A stretch of 64,000 nucleotides of DNA from Gemmatimonadota bacterium (lineage in GTDB: Bacteria; Gemmatimonadota; Gemmatimonadetes; Gemmatimonadales; Gemmatimonadaceae): contig JADJAD010000001.1 of NCBI GenBank assembly GCA_016704465.1, positions 1,122,311 to 1,186,310 of the forward strand, written 5' to 3'. The notes below the pieces were generated by a model, which made no database searches, was not told where the DNA came from, and saw nothing but the letters and a program-made list of their open reading frames with translations. Both the position numbers and the translations under genes were made by a program. The stretch's first letter is position 1, and the number at the start of each line of letters is the position of its first letter. Positions 50,075 through 59,301 of this stretch are shown piece after piece.

Positions 50075-51883
50075 TTAGCGTGGCGCCAACGCGGTCTCCA
50101 GTTCGTGCACCGTCACTGTTTGTAGCGTCGCCACGAATGTTGCCTGTGTCCGGGACAGTCGAGAGAATGAAGGCTCGTCGACACATAGAATAAGGTCCTC
50201 TCGGCTCCGCGTCGTCGCGACGTACGCGATCCTCCGCTCCTCCGCGTGCAAAGCATCTGCGGACCACCAGAGCGCAGATGGGCACTTCCGGGCGCCGGCC
50301 TTCCCCTTTGTTGGTGGGCAGACGAAGACCGTCGCGTCGTGAGTTTCTCCTTTTACCGCGTGGACGGTCTGCACCGTGGTGCCCTCTACGCGCCACAGGT
50401 GTACGCTCGGATCCGGTAATACGGCCCGAACTTCCTTGGCGAAGTCTCCGCGCTTATTTGGCTTTCGTATAGACTGAGGTTGGCGGCAACCCGCAGCTAG
50501 GCTAAAAGCGGCTAACTCGTGCTCAAGAATGGCGTGTGCCCCGATCTGCCACTCGTACACGCTGCCGGTGGTTGGAAGTGTATTCGCACGCAGCAGACAC
50601 CGGACAGCGAGCGCCTTCCACCTTCGCGGGTCATATCCTGCTTCACGTACCTCATCGTCGCTCACGCCGTCCCGGTCGAACATGACCAGCTCAATCGCTG
50701 TCCGCCCGGCTGCGAGCGCGGCTACCGAGCGCCCCCGGCGCAACGCCTGCACGCCTCGCTGGAGCGCCGTTGCCGGCCGGCAGCCGAGCGAGACGGGGTT
50801 CGCCCCAGTGACACCGGCCAGGAGGCGTAGAGTGGAGTTTGACCTCACGACGACCTTGACCGCGCCGCCAACGCGCGATGCAAGCACTACCCGAACGACC
50901 TGAGCTATCTCGGATGCATCGTTGTAGCGGACGAGAAAGGCACGCCCTGGACCGTGCTCCGCTGGATGGAGAGGTCCCTCCGACTCTTTGAAGTGGCATG
51001 CTACTGTGGCAATGGCCTTGGGGCACCGTCGGCTAGACGCGAGCGCGAGTTCGGTTGCGCCATCCAGTTTCGCGAATACAGAGAAGAGCTGCGGAGTTGC
51101 TCCAGTGAATTCATATATCGCTTGGTCCGGATCTCCGACCAAGAGACCTCGCGCCCGTGGCGAGCGCAGGAGTGCGAAGATAGTCTCGGTCAAGAAGCGG
51201 CCGGTGTCTTGTAGCTCATCGACGACGACTAGGGAGAATCGTCGAGCGATGGCTTCGCAGACATATTGTCCCCGCGACGAATCACGCAGCACGGCGCTCG
51301 CGAGATACGCAGCGTCCGAGTGCGTGATCAGGCCGCGCGAACGCCAGAGTTCTTTTTTCCGCTTGATCACGGCAACTTGGTCCTGCTCATCAAGCAGTTC
51401 GTACCGACCTGAGTTCGCCTTCTTTTGAGCGAGGACATGCGACGGTCTTGCGCCATTGGAGCGCCTCCAGACACAGGCGAAGGGATTGATGCGGATCTTG
51501 GGGTTCGCTGCGCTGGGGATGTCATTGCGGTGCCAGTTTCTGTCGGGTTCCCACTCTCCTGGTACTAGGATTGGTGCACTGTACTCGGGGAACACTCCGC
51601 GGAGGTGTGGACGGACGATGTACCGGAACACGAAAGCGTCGAGGGTACCGACGAAGTGGGGGTGTCCAAGATCGCGTCCGAGCGTCTGTCGGATTTCGTC
51701 ACCGCCAACGCGTGTGAAGGAAAGCGCTGCGATGCCTGCTGCACCCGTGCTCCAGTGAGCAAGTTCGTCTCGAATGGCCTCTGCGACGAGCCAGGTCTTT
51801 CCACTGCCTGGAGCGGCGCGGACGAGGCGCACTCGCGCCGTGCTGTTGAGGACAGCCCGCTGTTCAGTTGTCGGCGACCGCAT
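50075..51883 (-). CDS. UvrD-like helicase, GajB-type partner
   Basis: A 602-residue superfamily 1 helicase. Q-motif TTEQRAVLN, Walker A APGSGKTW (24-31), motif Ia SFTRVG, Walker B VVVDELQDT near 226-234, GDPDQAIYEFTGA (motif III), TVHAVKGETHDATVFV (V) and AYVATTRSREDLIL (VI) are all present. The region between the motifs is shorter than in UvrD and lacks a full 2B domain. Its ATG at 51883 overlaps the OLD-nuclease 3' end by 20 bases, the order of Gabija (gajA-gajB). In Gabija the helicase-like subunit associates with the nuclease to degrade phage DNA. GajB assignment is by context. Confidence 0.8.
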   Translation of the reverse strand: MRSPTTEQRAVLNSTARVRLVRAAPGSGKTWLVAEAIRDELAHWSTGAAGIAALSFTRVGGDEIRQTLGRDLGHPHFVGTLDAFVFRYIVRPHLRGVFPEYSAPILVPGEWEPDRNWHRNDIPSAANPKIRINPFACVWRRSNGARPSHVLAQKKANSGRYELLDEQDQVAVIKRKKELWRSRGLITHSDAAYLASAVLRDSSRGQYVCEAIARRFSLVVVDELQDTGRFLTETIFALLRSPRARGLLVGDPDQAIYEFTGATPQLFSVFAKLDGATELALASSRRCPKAIATVACHFKESEGPLHPAEHGPGRAFLVRYNDASEIAQVVRVVLASRVGGAVKVVVRSNSTLRLLAGVTGANPVSLGCRPATALQRGVQALRRGRSVAALAAGRTAIELVMFDRDGVSDDEVREAGYDPRRWKALAVRCLLRANTLPTTGSVYEWQIGAHAILEHELAAFSLAAGCRQPQSIRKPNKRGDFAKEVRAVLPDPSVHLWRVEGTTVQTVHAVKGETHDATVFVCPPTKGKAGARKCPSALWWSADALHAEERRIAYVATTRSREDLILCVDEPSFSRLSRTQATFVATLQTVTVHELETALAPR

Positions 51884-52316
51884 GAATGTCGGCGGCTTGG
51901 GAATCGGTGACCAAGGCCGTAGGCACGACCGGCACCAACGCCTGCGAGGTCTGCGCTGGAAGGGCCGCCGCGTCGGAGTGCCCGTAGATGCCGGGAGACT
52001 CAACCGGGACAGCCGCCGGCATGACGTGCCGTATTGCGCTCGCAAGGTATGTCGGCACCTCAAACGTAGGCCATACGTCGCTATCACGAAGACTCTCCGC
52101 GAGATTCTGGGCGAGCTCCGCCTTGCTAGCGGTTGACGAGGCTCGACACACTCCTCGCCATACGACTAACGCTCGCGCGCGGCGGGATAGCCCCGCCTTC
52201 GTCACGTCAGTCACTGTAAGAGTGCCGGGCGTGCCAACGAAGCAATCCCCCCACGCCGTTGCCATACAGACGGCATTCACCTCGCCAGCCTCGGCCAGAT
52301 CGAACTCGAGTGTCCT
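51864..52316 (-). pseudogene. 3' part of the OLD-family nuclease gene, out of frame
   Basis: After the frameshift near 52317 the reading frame ending at 51864 continues the OLD protein: RTLEFDLAEAGEVNAVCMATAW, then SKAELAQNLAESLRDSDVWPTFEVPTYLASAIRHV, which are the usual residues C-terminal to the Toprim domain. It has no start of its own in this frame that makes sense as a separate protein. It encodes 150 residues and ends inside the helicase gene. Confidence 0.75.
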
Positions 52317-53787
52317 CGGCAAAGCGAAGCATGAGTGCTTTGGTTCTGCCAGAGACCTCGAAGCCTTCGCCGTCTGCCATCGGAACGTCGTCGCGCCACG
52401 TCCCGCCATCCCGCCGCTCGACTGCGGGATCAGCATCGGTGACAATCGCCGTGGGAACTCCGAACATGTTAGGCCCGAGAAGCTTGTCGAATGTCTCGAA
52501 CGCAACTCCACAGATAGGAATTACCGCAACGTGATGCGCTGCTAGATCGAGGCCGTGTCGGGCAGCGAGCGTAGGAATCAGCAGCGCCTCGCACACGCCC
52601 TCGACCAGAATCACTCCTTTCGCGAAGTACATCGAGGCGCGCGTGACGTCCATCATCCTTTTCACCGAGCGCGCCTCCTTGGGTGATAGCCCCGCGCGAG
52701 CGAGCGAGTTACAGCTGACCTTGAGCGTCTCTGGAGCGCGAAACATCAGGTGTACGGACTCGACCGGCACGCTCGCCACGAGAGATGGTGAGTGGGTCGA
52801 CACGAGCGTCTGAGGTGGTCTCCCGCCGCCGCGCTGTCCAGACAGAAAGTCGGCAAGCAGGCGTGTGAGCTGCGGATGGAGATGCGCCTCAGGCTCCTCA
52901 ACCAGGAGGAGCGGACGCTCCTCGTCCGCTGGGGCCCGAAGGTGCTCAAGCACGACGGCGATGTACAGCAGGTTGTTGTAGCCCAAGCCATTTGCGTCGA
53001 GGCCGTCCACCGGCCCGCCAGTCATCTGGACTTGAAGTGTCCGCAGGATCCGCTCGAATTCCAATTCGGCTGCGCGGATCGTCGGTTCGGTGTAGTCCGT
53101 TCCGGCTAGGTTCGATACGGTCGAGCTGAGAGAATTCCTAGCATCTGTGATGAGCTCGTTTTGCTCTAAGTGCCTGTTTGCTTCGCGGAAAATGCTCTCT
53201 ATCGCTTCCCGCGTTGCAGCTCCACGGCGGCGAGCGCTCGCCCGGAGCATCAGGGCCAATCGGTTGCGATATCCAGGCGCGAGACACGCTTCGGCATCGC
53301 GGAGCGCCGGAAGAAAAGTGACGGGTAGCGCCGCCAAGATTTGGCTCGGAACTTCGGTTGCCCCCAGCGTTTCCGCCCCGCCAGTTCGGCGAATAAATGC
53401 CTGCTGTCGGTCGGGGTGCCACGACGCGCGGAATCGGACAACTGCGGCCGAGCGCTGGAGATCCGCGTGGTCGAAATCGACGATCTCGTAGAAGAAGGCT
53501 TGCTCCGCTTCGTCGAGCCCTGCGAACGTCAGCACAACTGAAATCTCGGGCAGTTTTACATCTAAGTCCGTCTCGCGATTTTGCTCGTCTCGCCAGAAGT
53601 CGTCACGGTCGAGCCACAACGAATCGCCACGCGCGGCGCTCGGGCCAAGTGCGTGCCGAATGGCGTACAGCAGCGCAGTCTTTCCGACGTTGTTCCTTCC
53701 AACTAGAACGTTTAGTCCCTGTTGGAGGTCGACTCGGAGATCCTCCAAACACCGAAAATGCTTGATCTCGACCGTCTTGAGGTACAT
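52207..53787 (-). CDS. OLD-family ATPase/Toprim nuclease (GajA-like), truncated by frameshift
   Basis: A 526-residue open frame. ABC-type ATPase parts are Walker A GRNNVGKTAL (30-39), LLLVEEPEAHLHPQ (293-306) as Walker B and D-loop region and STHSPSLVASV as switch. The Toprim domain begins with VILVEGVCEALLI (E396) and has TDADPA (D451, D453). Up to about residue 490 the sequence is normal; from there the frame gives nonsense (DTRVRSGRGWRGEC) whereas another frame continues the family sequence from 52316. A single extra base (G at 52317) would account for it, and repair would give a 640-residue protein. Start ATG 53787 precedes MYLKTVEIKHFRC. It pairs with the downstream UvrD-like gene. Confidence 0.82.
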   Translation of the reverse strand: MYLKTVEIKHFRCLEDLRVDLQQGLNVLVGRNNVGKTALLYAIRHALGPSAARGDSLWLDRDDFWRDEQNRETDLDVKLPEISVVLTFAGLDEAEQAFFYEIVDFDHADLQRSAAVVRFRASWHPDRQQAFIRRTGGAETLGATEVPSQILAALPVTFLPALRDAEACLAPGYRNRLALMLRASARRRGAATREAIESIFREANRHLEQNELITDARNSLSSTVSNLAGTDYTEPTIRAAELEFERILRTLQVQMTGGPVDGLDANGLGYNNLLYIAVVLEHLRAPADEERPLLLVEEPEAHLHPQLTRLLADFLSGQRGGGRPPQTLVSTHSPSLVASVPVESVHLMFRAPETLKVSCNSLARAGLSPKEARSVKRMMDVTRASMYFAKGVILVEGVCEALLIPTLAARHGLDLAAHHVAVIPICGVAFETFDKLLGPNMFGVPTAIVTDADPAVERRDGGTWRDDVPMADGEGFEVSGRTKALMLRFAEDTRVRSGRGWRGECRLYGNGVGGLLRWHARHSYSD

Positions 53788-53983
53788 CACGAGACTTGGA
53801 GTGCGGGAGTACGATAACCCTACGGAAGCCTGCATATTCGCATCGCCAATGCACGGCCGGTGGAGGCCCGACCGTCAACCTTCAACTGGAGGGAATGGCG
53901 GGGGGACCCTCACCCGTTGTATCACGTCGCCATACTGTCATCCTCCCATGTGCTCCGTTGTTTCGCGCCATCTAGTGTTTAGT

Positions 53984-56900
53984 TCAAACTCCAAGGGACT
54001 GTTCTCTCAACGCCTCATACAACCCCGCATGCTGCAGCAATATCTCCTTCAACTTCCTCCTCACCTCCACCGAATTAATCGCCTGCGTACTCATAGCCGC
54101 ATGCGCATCCATCGCATCAATGATCGCACTGTCAATCCCGCGATCCAGGTCCGGTGACGCCGCAAACTGCTCCTTCGAGTTGTTCGACGCCTGCGCCCGC
54201 AGCATCTCCGACTCGAGCAGCTTGCCTTTGATGACGTTGTTGACGTAGACCAGCTTGTCTTGGTCCGTCAGCTCCCCCTGAAAGAGATCATTGACCTGCT
54301 CGATGATCTGCGCGAGATACGCCTTCATCGGCTCCCGCACCATCCCGCCCCCGGACTCGCTGATCGGCTCCAGCTTGGGCGCCGCGCCCCCGTCGAGCGC
54401 CATCGCCGCCTTCCCGCGATCGCGCAGGTGATGATGCGTCAACACCACCTTCGATAGATCAATCCCCTCGCGCTCCCGCCCGAACTCCAGCAGCGGAATG
54501 AGCCGCTTGTAGAAGATCGCCCGCTTCTCGATGGCGGTATTGCCGTAGTCGAAGATCTGCGACAGGAACGTGTACAGCCGCACGTACGCGCCCATGTCCC
54601 CCCGAAACAGGATCAGCGCGTCGCGCTCCGACGCGGCGGCCTTCTCCCCACCAGCGTCGCCGTTCTCTTTCGCGACGCGAAGCGCCGTCTGCGCCTCCTT
54701 GTACTTCCGCAGCAACCGGTCGGTCACCGGCTCCAGCGCCTTTACCAGATCACTCTGCTTCGCATTGGGGTCGAGCTCGACGGCCACCACGCGATCCACT
54801 TCGAACTCATCGTAGTGCCCCGCCGCATCGAGCTTCGCGCGCAGGTTGAAGACGAGATTCGGGTCGGTGGTCGCAGACAGTTCCGCGGTCGCGTAGTACG
54901 CCTTGAACGACTCCAGCACCTCCGCCGCATCATTGCGGAAATCGACAACGTAGGTCGTGTCCTTCCCGGGATACGCTCGGTTCAGGCGCGACAGCGTCTG
55001 CACGGCCTGGATCCCCGCCAGCCGCTTGTCGACGTACATCCCGCAGAGCAGCGGCTGGTCGAAGCCGGTCTGGAACTTGTTCGCCACGAGGAGGATGGAA
55101 TACTCGTCCCCCTTGAACGCCTCCCGGATGTCGCGCCCCTTGAGCAGCGGATTGAGCGACTTGCTGTGCTCCGTGAACGGATCCTCGCCGGACTCCTTGT
55201 CGCGCACCTCGCCTGAGAACGCGACGAGCGTCCCGTAGCTGTAGCCGCGTTCCTTGATGTACCGCTCGATGGCGAGCTTCCAGCGCACGGCCTCCACTCG
55301 GCTCGACACGACGACCATTGCCTTAGCCTTCCCGCCTAACAAGGGCGCCACGTACTGGCGGAAGTGCTCGACGACGACCTGGACCTTCTGGGCGATGTTG
55401 TAGGGGTGGAGCTGGACCCACCCCATGATCCCCTTCATGGCGGCGCCGCGCTCGACCTCGGTCTCGTCGTACTCCTTGCCGCCGCTCGCCAGCTTGAAGG
55501 CCAGCGAGTAGGGCGTGTAGTTGCGCAGCACGTCGAGGATGAACTTCTCCTCGATGGCCTGGCGCATGGAGTACACGTGGAAGGGAGCGGGCACGTTGTC
55601 GGGGGCCGGCTTCCGCGTGGGATCCGGGCGTGTGCCGAAAATCTCCATCGTCTTGTTCTTCGGCGTGGCCGTGAACGCGACGTAGGTGACTCCCTTCTCA
55701 TCGGCGCGTGCGGCCATCTGCGCGGCGAGCAGGTCCTCGGTGCTCACCTCACCCCCATCCTTCAGCTCCTCGATCTGCTCGGGCGAGAGCACCGCCTTGA
55801 GCTTCGCCGCCGCCTCGCCGGTCTGCGAGCTGTGGGCCTCATCGGCGATGACGGCGAAGCGCTTGCCCTTGGTCGCCGCCAGGTCGCGCACGGCCTCCAA
55901 CGCGAACGGAAACGTCTGGATCGTGCACACCACGATCTTCTTGTCCCCCGAGAGCGCCTCGGCGAGTTCGGCGCTCTTGCTCCCCTCGCTCCCCCTGATG
56001 GTGGCGACGACACCGCTCTTGCGCTGGAAGTCGAACAGCGCCTCCTGGAGCTGCGCGTCGATCACGTTCCGGTCGGAGACGACAAGGACCGAGTCGAAGA
56101 TCTTCTTGTGCTGCGCGTCGTGCAGCTCGGCCAGGAAGTGCGCCGTCCAGGCGATGGAGTTGGTCTTGCCCGAGCCCGCCGAGTGCTGCACGAGGTACTT
56201 GCCGCCGGCACCGTCCGTGAGCACGGCGGCTTGCAGCTTTCGCGTCACGTCGAGCTGGTGGTAGCGCGGGAAGATGACCTGTTTGATTTGCTTCTTCTCG
56301 TCGCGCGGCGCGATGAGGTAGCGGCCGAGGATCTCCAGCCAGCTCTCGCGCTCCCAGACCTGCTCCCAGAGGTACGCCGTGCGGTGCCCACCGTTCGGGT
56401 TCACTGGATTCCCCGCAGCGCCGTGATCGCCCTGATTGAAGGGGAGGAAGGTAGTCTTCGCCCCGTCCAGCCTCGTGACCATGTGCACCTCACGGTTGCT
56501 CACCGCGAAGTGGACGAGCGCGCCATTCGGGAAGGAGAGGAGGGGCTCCGCCGCCTGGCCCTTCGGCTTCGGGTTGCGGTCGAAGCGGTACTGGTCGATG
56601 GCGTCGTCGATGCTCTGTGTGAAGTCAGTCTTGAGCTCGGCGGTCGCGACGGGGACGCCGTTGAGGAAGAGGACGAGATCGAGGCAGTTCTCGTTGTGCA
56701 GCGAGTAGCGCACCTGCCGGACGATGCGCAGGCGGTTCTTGCCGTACCGGTCGAGGATCTCCTGATTGATCGCGAGCGCGGGCTTGAACTGTGCCAGTAG
56801 GAGCGGGGACTTGAGCCCTAGCAACTCGACGCCGTGACGCAGGACGTCGAGGATGCCGCGCTGGTCGAGCTGTTCGCGCACGCGGTTGAGCAGCGTCTCC

Positions 56901-57100
56901 TCGGCCTTGGCGCCGTGGTTGTTCGTGAGCGACTCCCATGCCTCCGGCTGCGCGTCCTGGACCCAGGCGACGAGATCGGCAGGGAAGAGGGCGCGCGACC
57001 GGTCGTAGTGCGCGGCGTCGCCCTCAACGTACAACCAGCCGTTCGAGCCGAGATGGTCACAGATCTCGGACTCGAAGCTGATCTCTTTGTGCAGGCTCAC
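53984..57100 (-). CDS. hsdR: type I restriction enzyme R subunit
   Basis: A 1038-residue translocating endonuclease subunit. The N-terminal PD-(D/E)XK nuclease is seen at D141 (NENCLDLVLFLNGVPVATAELK) and E155-L-K157, with QYR at 170-172. The SF2 motor has Walker A HSAGSGKT (307-313) and VIADEAHSSQTG as DEAH near 420, and a helicase motif VALFSGEVRDKE-like segment and QTLSRLNRAYPGKD near 720. It cuts DNA remote from the recognition site after ATP-driven translocation in complex with HsdM and HsdS. It is last in the operon, 39 bases after the GIY-YIG gene. The C-terminal domain (LKEILLQHAGLYEALREQSL) is normal. Confidence 0.93.
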   Translation of the reverse strand: MSLHKEISFESEICDHLGSNGWLYVEGDAAHYDRSRALFPADLVAWVQDAQPEAWESLTNNHGAKAEETLLNRVREQLDQRGILDVLRHGVELLGLKSPLLLAQFKPALAINQEILDRYGKNRLRIVRQVRYSLHNENCLDLVLFLNGVPVATAELKTDFTQSIDDAIDQYRFDRNPKPKGQAAEPLLSFPNGALVHFAVSNREVHMVTRLDGAKTTFLPFNQGDHGAAGNPVNPNGGHRTAYLWEQVWERESWLEILGRYLIAPRDEKKQIKQVIFPRYHQLDVTRKLQAAVLTDGAGGKYLVQHSAGSGKTNSIAWTAHFLAELHDAQHKKIFDSVLVVSDRNVIDAQLQEALFDFQRKSGVVATIRGSEGSKSAELAEALSGDKKIVVCTIQTFPFALEAVRDLAATKGKRFAVIADEAHSSQTGEAAAKLKAVLSPEQIEELKDGGEVSTEDLLAAQMAARADEKGVTYVAFTATPKNKTMEIFGTRPDPTRKPAPDNVPAPFHVYSMRQAIEEKFILDVLRNYTPYSLAFKLASGGKEYDETEVERGAAMKGIMGWVQLHPYNIAQKVQVVVEHFRQYVAPLLGGKAKAMVVVSSRVEAVRWKLAIERYIKERGYSYGTLVAFSGEVRDKESGEDPFTEHSKSLNPLLKGRDIREAFKGDEYSILLVANKFQTGFDQPLLCGMYVDKRLAGIQAVQTLSRLNRAYPGKDTTYVVDFRNDAAEVLESFKAYYATAELSATTDPNLVFNLRAKLDAAGHYDEFEVDRVVAVELDPNAKQSDLVKALEPVTDRLLRKYKEAQTALRVAKENGDAGGEKAAASERDALILFRGDMGAYVRLYTFLSQIFDYGNTAIEKRAIFYKRLIPLLEFGREREGIDLSKVVLTHHHLRDRGKAAMALDGGAAPKLEPISESGGGMVREPMKAYLAQIIEQVNDLFQGELTDQDKLVYVNNVIKGKLLESEMLRAQASNNSKEQFAASPDLDRGIDSAIIDAMDAHAAMSTQAINSVEVRRKLKEILLQHAGLYEALREQSLGV

Positions 57101-57139
57101 GCGGTAGCTCCCATACCCATCCCGTCTCTCTTGTGCAGG

Positions 57140-58006
57140 CTACTCGCTGACCGACTGTCGCTTGAGGCTATCAAGCGTCTGTCCGGCCGCATTCTTCCAG
57201 TCGACCCACCCGTTTGCGGACCGGCCCATAAGGACAATGGCGGCGCCGCTCGGGGAGCGGAACAGGTGATCCTTGGTGAAGACGACGCGGTCACCCATTA
57301 CCTCCATCACTCCGGAATCGAGCAGCGATTGGCGTACTGCCATATGAGAGGTGTCCGCGAAGCTCGGGACAACATCCTTCCGTCCGCTCGAGCCCTGTAA
57401 GACGACGAAACCGTCGGATGTGTACAGCCCACGCCCGTCCGCCTCCGAAGCCTTGCAGTAGAAGACTTCCCGCTCTTCCGGCCGCGCGGCGGGGGATACG
57501 ACTGGGTCGAAGAGCGGGTAGCCAAGCGTGGAGAGCAGCGTGTGGGCCGTATCGTAGATCTCCAGGCAGTCCGCTTCTAATGGCGCTGGGGTGTGCGGCT
57601 TCGATCCAGCATTGCCGTTTTCGTCGGAATATCGAGCAGCGCTGCGTGCTGCTTGGAGACAGTACCACTCCAGGAAGAGGGCATGCGTCTGCGTCAGGGA
57701 GTGCGTACGTGAGATCACCACGACGGCGCGGTCCCAAAATTCCTTCTTCTGGTGATGAGTTGAGAGGCGTTGACGCAATTCGCCAGTCTGGCCAACGTAG
57801 ACGCGTGGTTCGTCGCGCGCTTCGCCTTGTCCGAACAGAAAGTAGACGCCGACCTGACTGCTCTCCGGCATCTTCAGGAAGTCCGACAGCAGACTGCGCG
57901 GGATCTCGATTGCCTGCACAATTCGGGTCGTGATCTCGGCGACGCGAATGCCTCGGGGATCGCCGCCCGGGAGGAATATCTGAATGGTCTTCGGTATCAG
58001 GCTCAT
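57140..58006 (-). CDS. GIY-YIG nuclease with DUF4357, inside the type I operon
   Basis: A 288-residue protein. The GIY-YIG core is GVYFLFG (53-59) and VYVGQT (69-75) with R78/R80 and E113 as catalytic residues; a DUF4357-like domain occupies about 200-280 (RGLYTSDGFVVLQGSS, ending VWDWKNAAGQTLDSLKRQ-like). Members of this family are often found inside type I restriction operons. The start overlaps hsdS by four bases (ATGA) and it is followed 39 bases later by hsdR. It could be an accessory nuclease or a control for phage DNA modification; its role is not established. Confidence 0.8.
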   Translation of the reverse strand: MSLIPKTIQIFLPGGDPRGIRVAEITTRIVQAIEIPRSLLSDFLKMPESSQVGVYFLFGQGEARDEPRVYVGQTGELRQRLSTHHQKKEFWDRAVVVISRTHSLTQTHALFLEWYCLQAARSAARYSDENGNAGSKPHTPAPLEADCLEIYDTAHTLLSTLGYPLFDPVVSPAARPEEREVFYCKASEADGRGLYTSDGFVVLQGSSGRKDVVPSFADTSHMAVRQSLLDSGVMEVMGDRVVFTKDHLFRSPSGAAIVLMGRSANGWVDWKNAAGQTLDSLKRQSVSE

Positions 58007-59301
58007 GCAGCCTCCGCATCGACGACACCGCGGACGTCGATCTGGCCCGTGACGGCGGCGGAGATCAAGGCAGTACGGCGTTCTTCAAGTAGCTCGACGG
58101 CGTGGTACGCTGCATTCGAGAGCTGATCGATCTTCTCGCCTTGTTGACGAATGAACGCAGAGATGTCTTCCTGCTCGTTGAGCGGCGGTGTGGGAACGCG
58201 TTGATCGCTCAGTTGCGATCCAGTTATCAGTGGCTGTGCCGTTTTGGAAGCAATGTCATTTAGTCGCCGTGTTAGAAGCGACTCCGCGAGATACTCGATC
58301 CTGTGCTTCACCGAGTTCAGCGTAAGGACCAATGCGTTGTCCGTGATCCAAGCAGGAGGATTCACCACGTGCACATTGCCGCAGAGCGCACCGACCCGAC
58401 CTATTGCCAAAACCGGTTGTTCGATGTTCGACTCGGCAGAGTATCCCATTAGCCCATTGCCGCCGATGACTGGTACTGCAGAAACTTGATCCGGCAGTGA
58501 TTCTAGGTGTTCGTTCGAGAGAGCTTTGCCGCTCGCGCATCTTGAACTCCACTTCAGTGGTCGCACCTCCCAATGCGCCGGCACCTCCCCCAACCACTCC
58601 ACCCCCGACGCCTTCATCGGCGCATCCGGATTCAGCCCCTTGGTGACCGCGTGCGAAATGACCGCCTGCCGCTTCTCCTTCAGCAGCTCAATCAGCCGCC
58701 GCTGCTCCGCCACCAACGCGTCGATCTTCGCCGTCTCGCGGTCGAGGAATCTCGAGATTCGTTGCTGCTCGTGAACTGGCGGGATGGGAATGACAGTCTC
58801 CGACAGCGGTCCGAGGTTAAGCGCGCGAAAGGTCGCTCCGCCGACAGAGCTCTCCCACTGCGCAAACGATCTGATGGAGCGAAGCACCCAAAAGACATAA
58901 CGAACGTCAACGTTGCGGCGAGTAGACACCCGAGCAGTGCCCTGAGTTAGGTTCGCACCGTCGAGCCACGTCGGAACAAGCATCACCTTTCCGAAGCTCG
59001 GTCCGATGGAGATCACGATATCTCCAACCTGGATCGTACTCCGGCTATACCCTGCGGCGATCTCGGCAGAGGTCCGCTGAAGCTCTTCCGGATTTGTGAC
59101 TCCTTGTTCTTCGCTCATGTCCGCGGGGCGGATATACGGAACGCCATCAAGGACGTGCGGACCTGCTTGGACTATTCCGTAGGTGATCTTTCGAAGAGGA
59201 TCAACGAGTCGCTTGAGTGGGCTGAGGCTCCAGTGAGACGGTAGTCGACGGAGCCACTCCACGTTCGTGTCCACATACTCTGCATATCGCGGAAAACTCA
59301 C
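58003..59301 (-). CDS. hsdS: type I restriction specificity subunit
   Basis: A 432-residue protein with two target recognition domains. Each half begins with VEWLRRLPSHWSLSPLKRL or VEWLGEVPAHWEVRPLKW and ends in a conserved coiled-coil helix (QQRISRFLDRETAKIDALVAEQRRLIELLKEKRQAVISHAVTKGL and EQEDISAFIRQQGEKIDQLSNAAYHAVELLEERRTALISAAVTGQID). The two TRDs differ and define a bipartite DNA target that cannot be predicted. It overlaps hsdM and the GIY-YIG gene by four bases each. Confidence 0.93.
   Translation of the reverse strand: MSFPRYAEYVDTNVEWLRRLPSHWSLSPLKRLVDPLRKITYGIVQAGPHVLDGVPYIRPADMSEEQGVTNPEELQRTSAEIAAGYSRSTIQVGDIVISIGPSFGKVMLVPTWLDGANLTQGTARVSTRRNVDVRYVFWVLRSIRSFAQWESSVGGATFRALNLGPLSETVIPIPPVHEQQRISRFLDRETAKIDALVAEQRRLIELLKEKRQAVISHAVTKGLNPDAPMKASGVEWLGEVPAHWEVRPLKWSSRCASGKALSNEHLESLPDQVSAVPVIGGNGLMGYSAESNIEQPVLAIGRVGALCGNVHVVNPPAWITDNALVLTLNSVKHRIEYLAESLLTRRLNDIASKTAQPLITGSQLSDQRVPTPPLNEQEDISAFIRQQGEKIDQLSNAAYHAVELLEERRTALISAAVTGQIDVRGVVDAEAA

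Noticed and set aside
55364..56800. 478-codon open frame on the plus strand within hsdR
   Set aside because: It is antisense to the conserved nuclease and helicase motifs of hsdR, lacks a family-like sequence and is a result of GC-rich codon bias.
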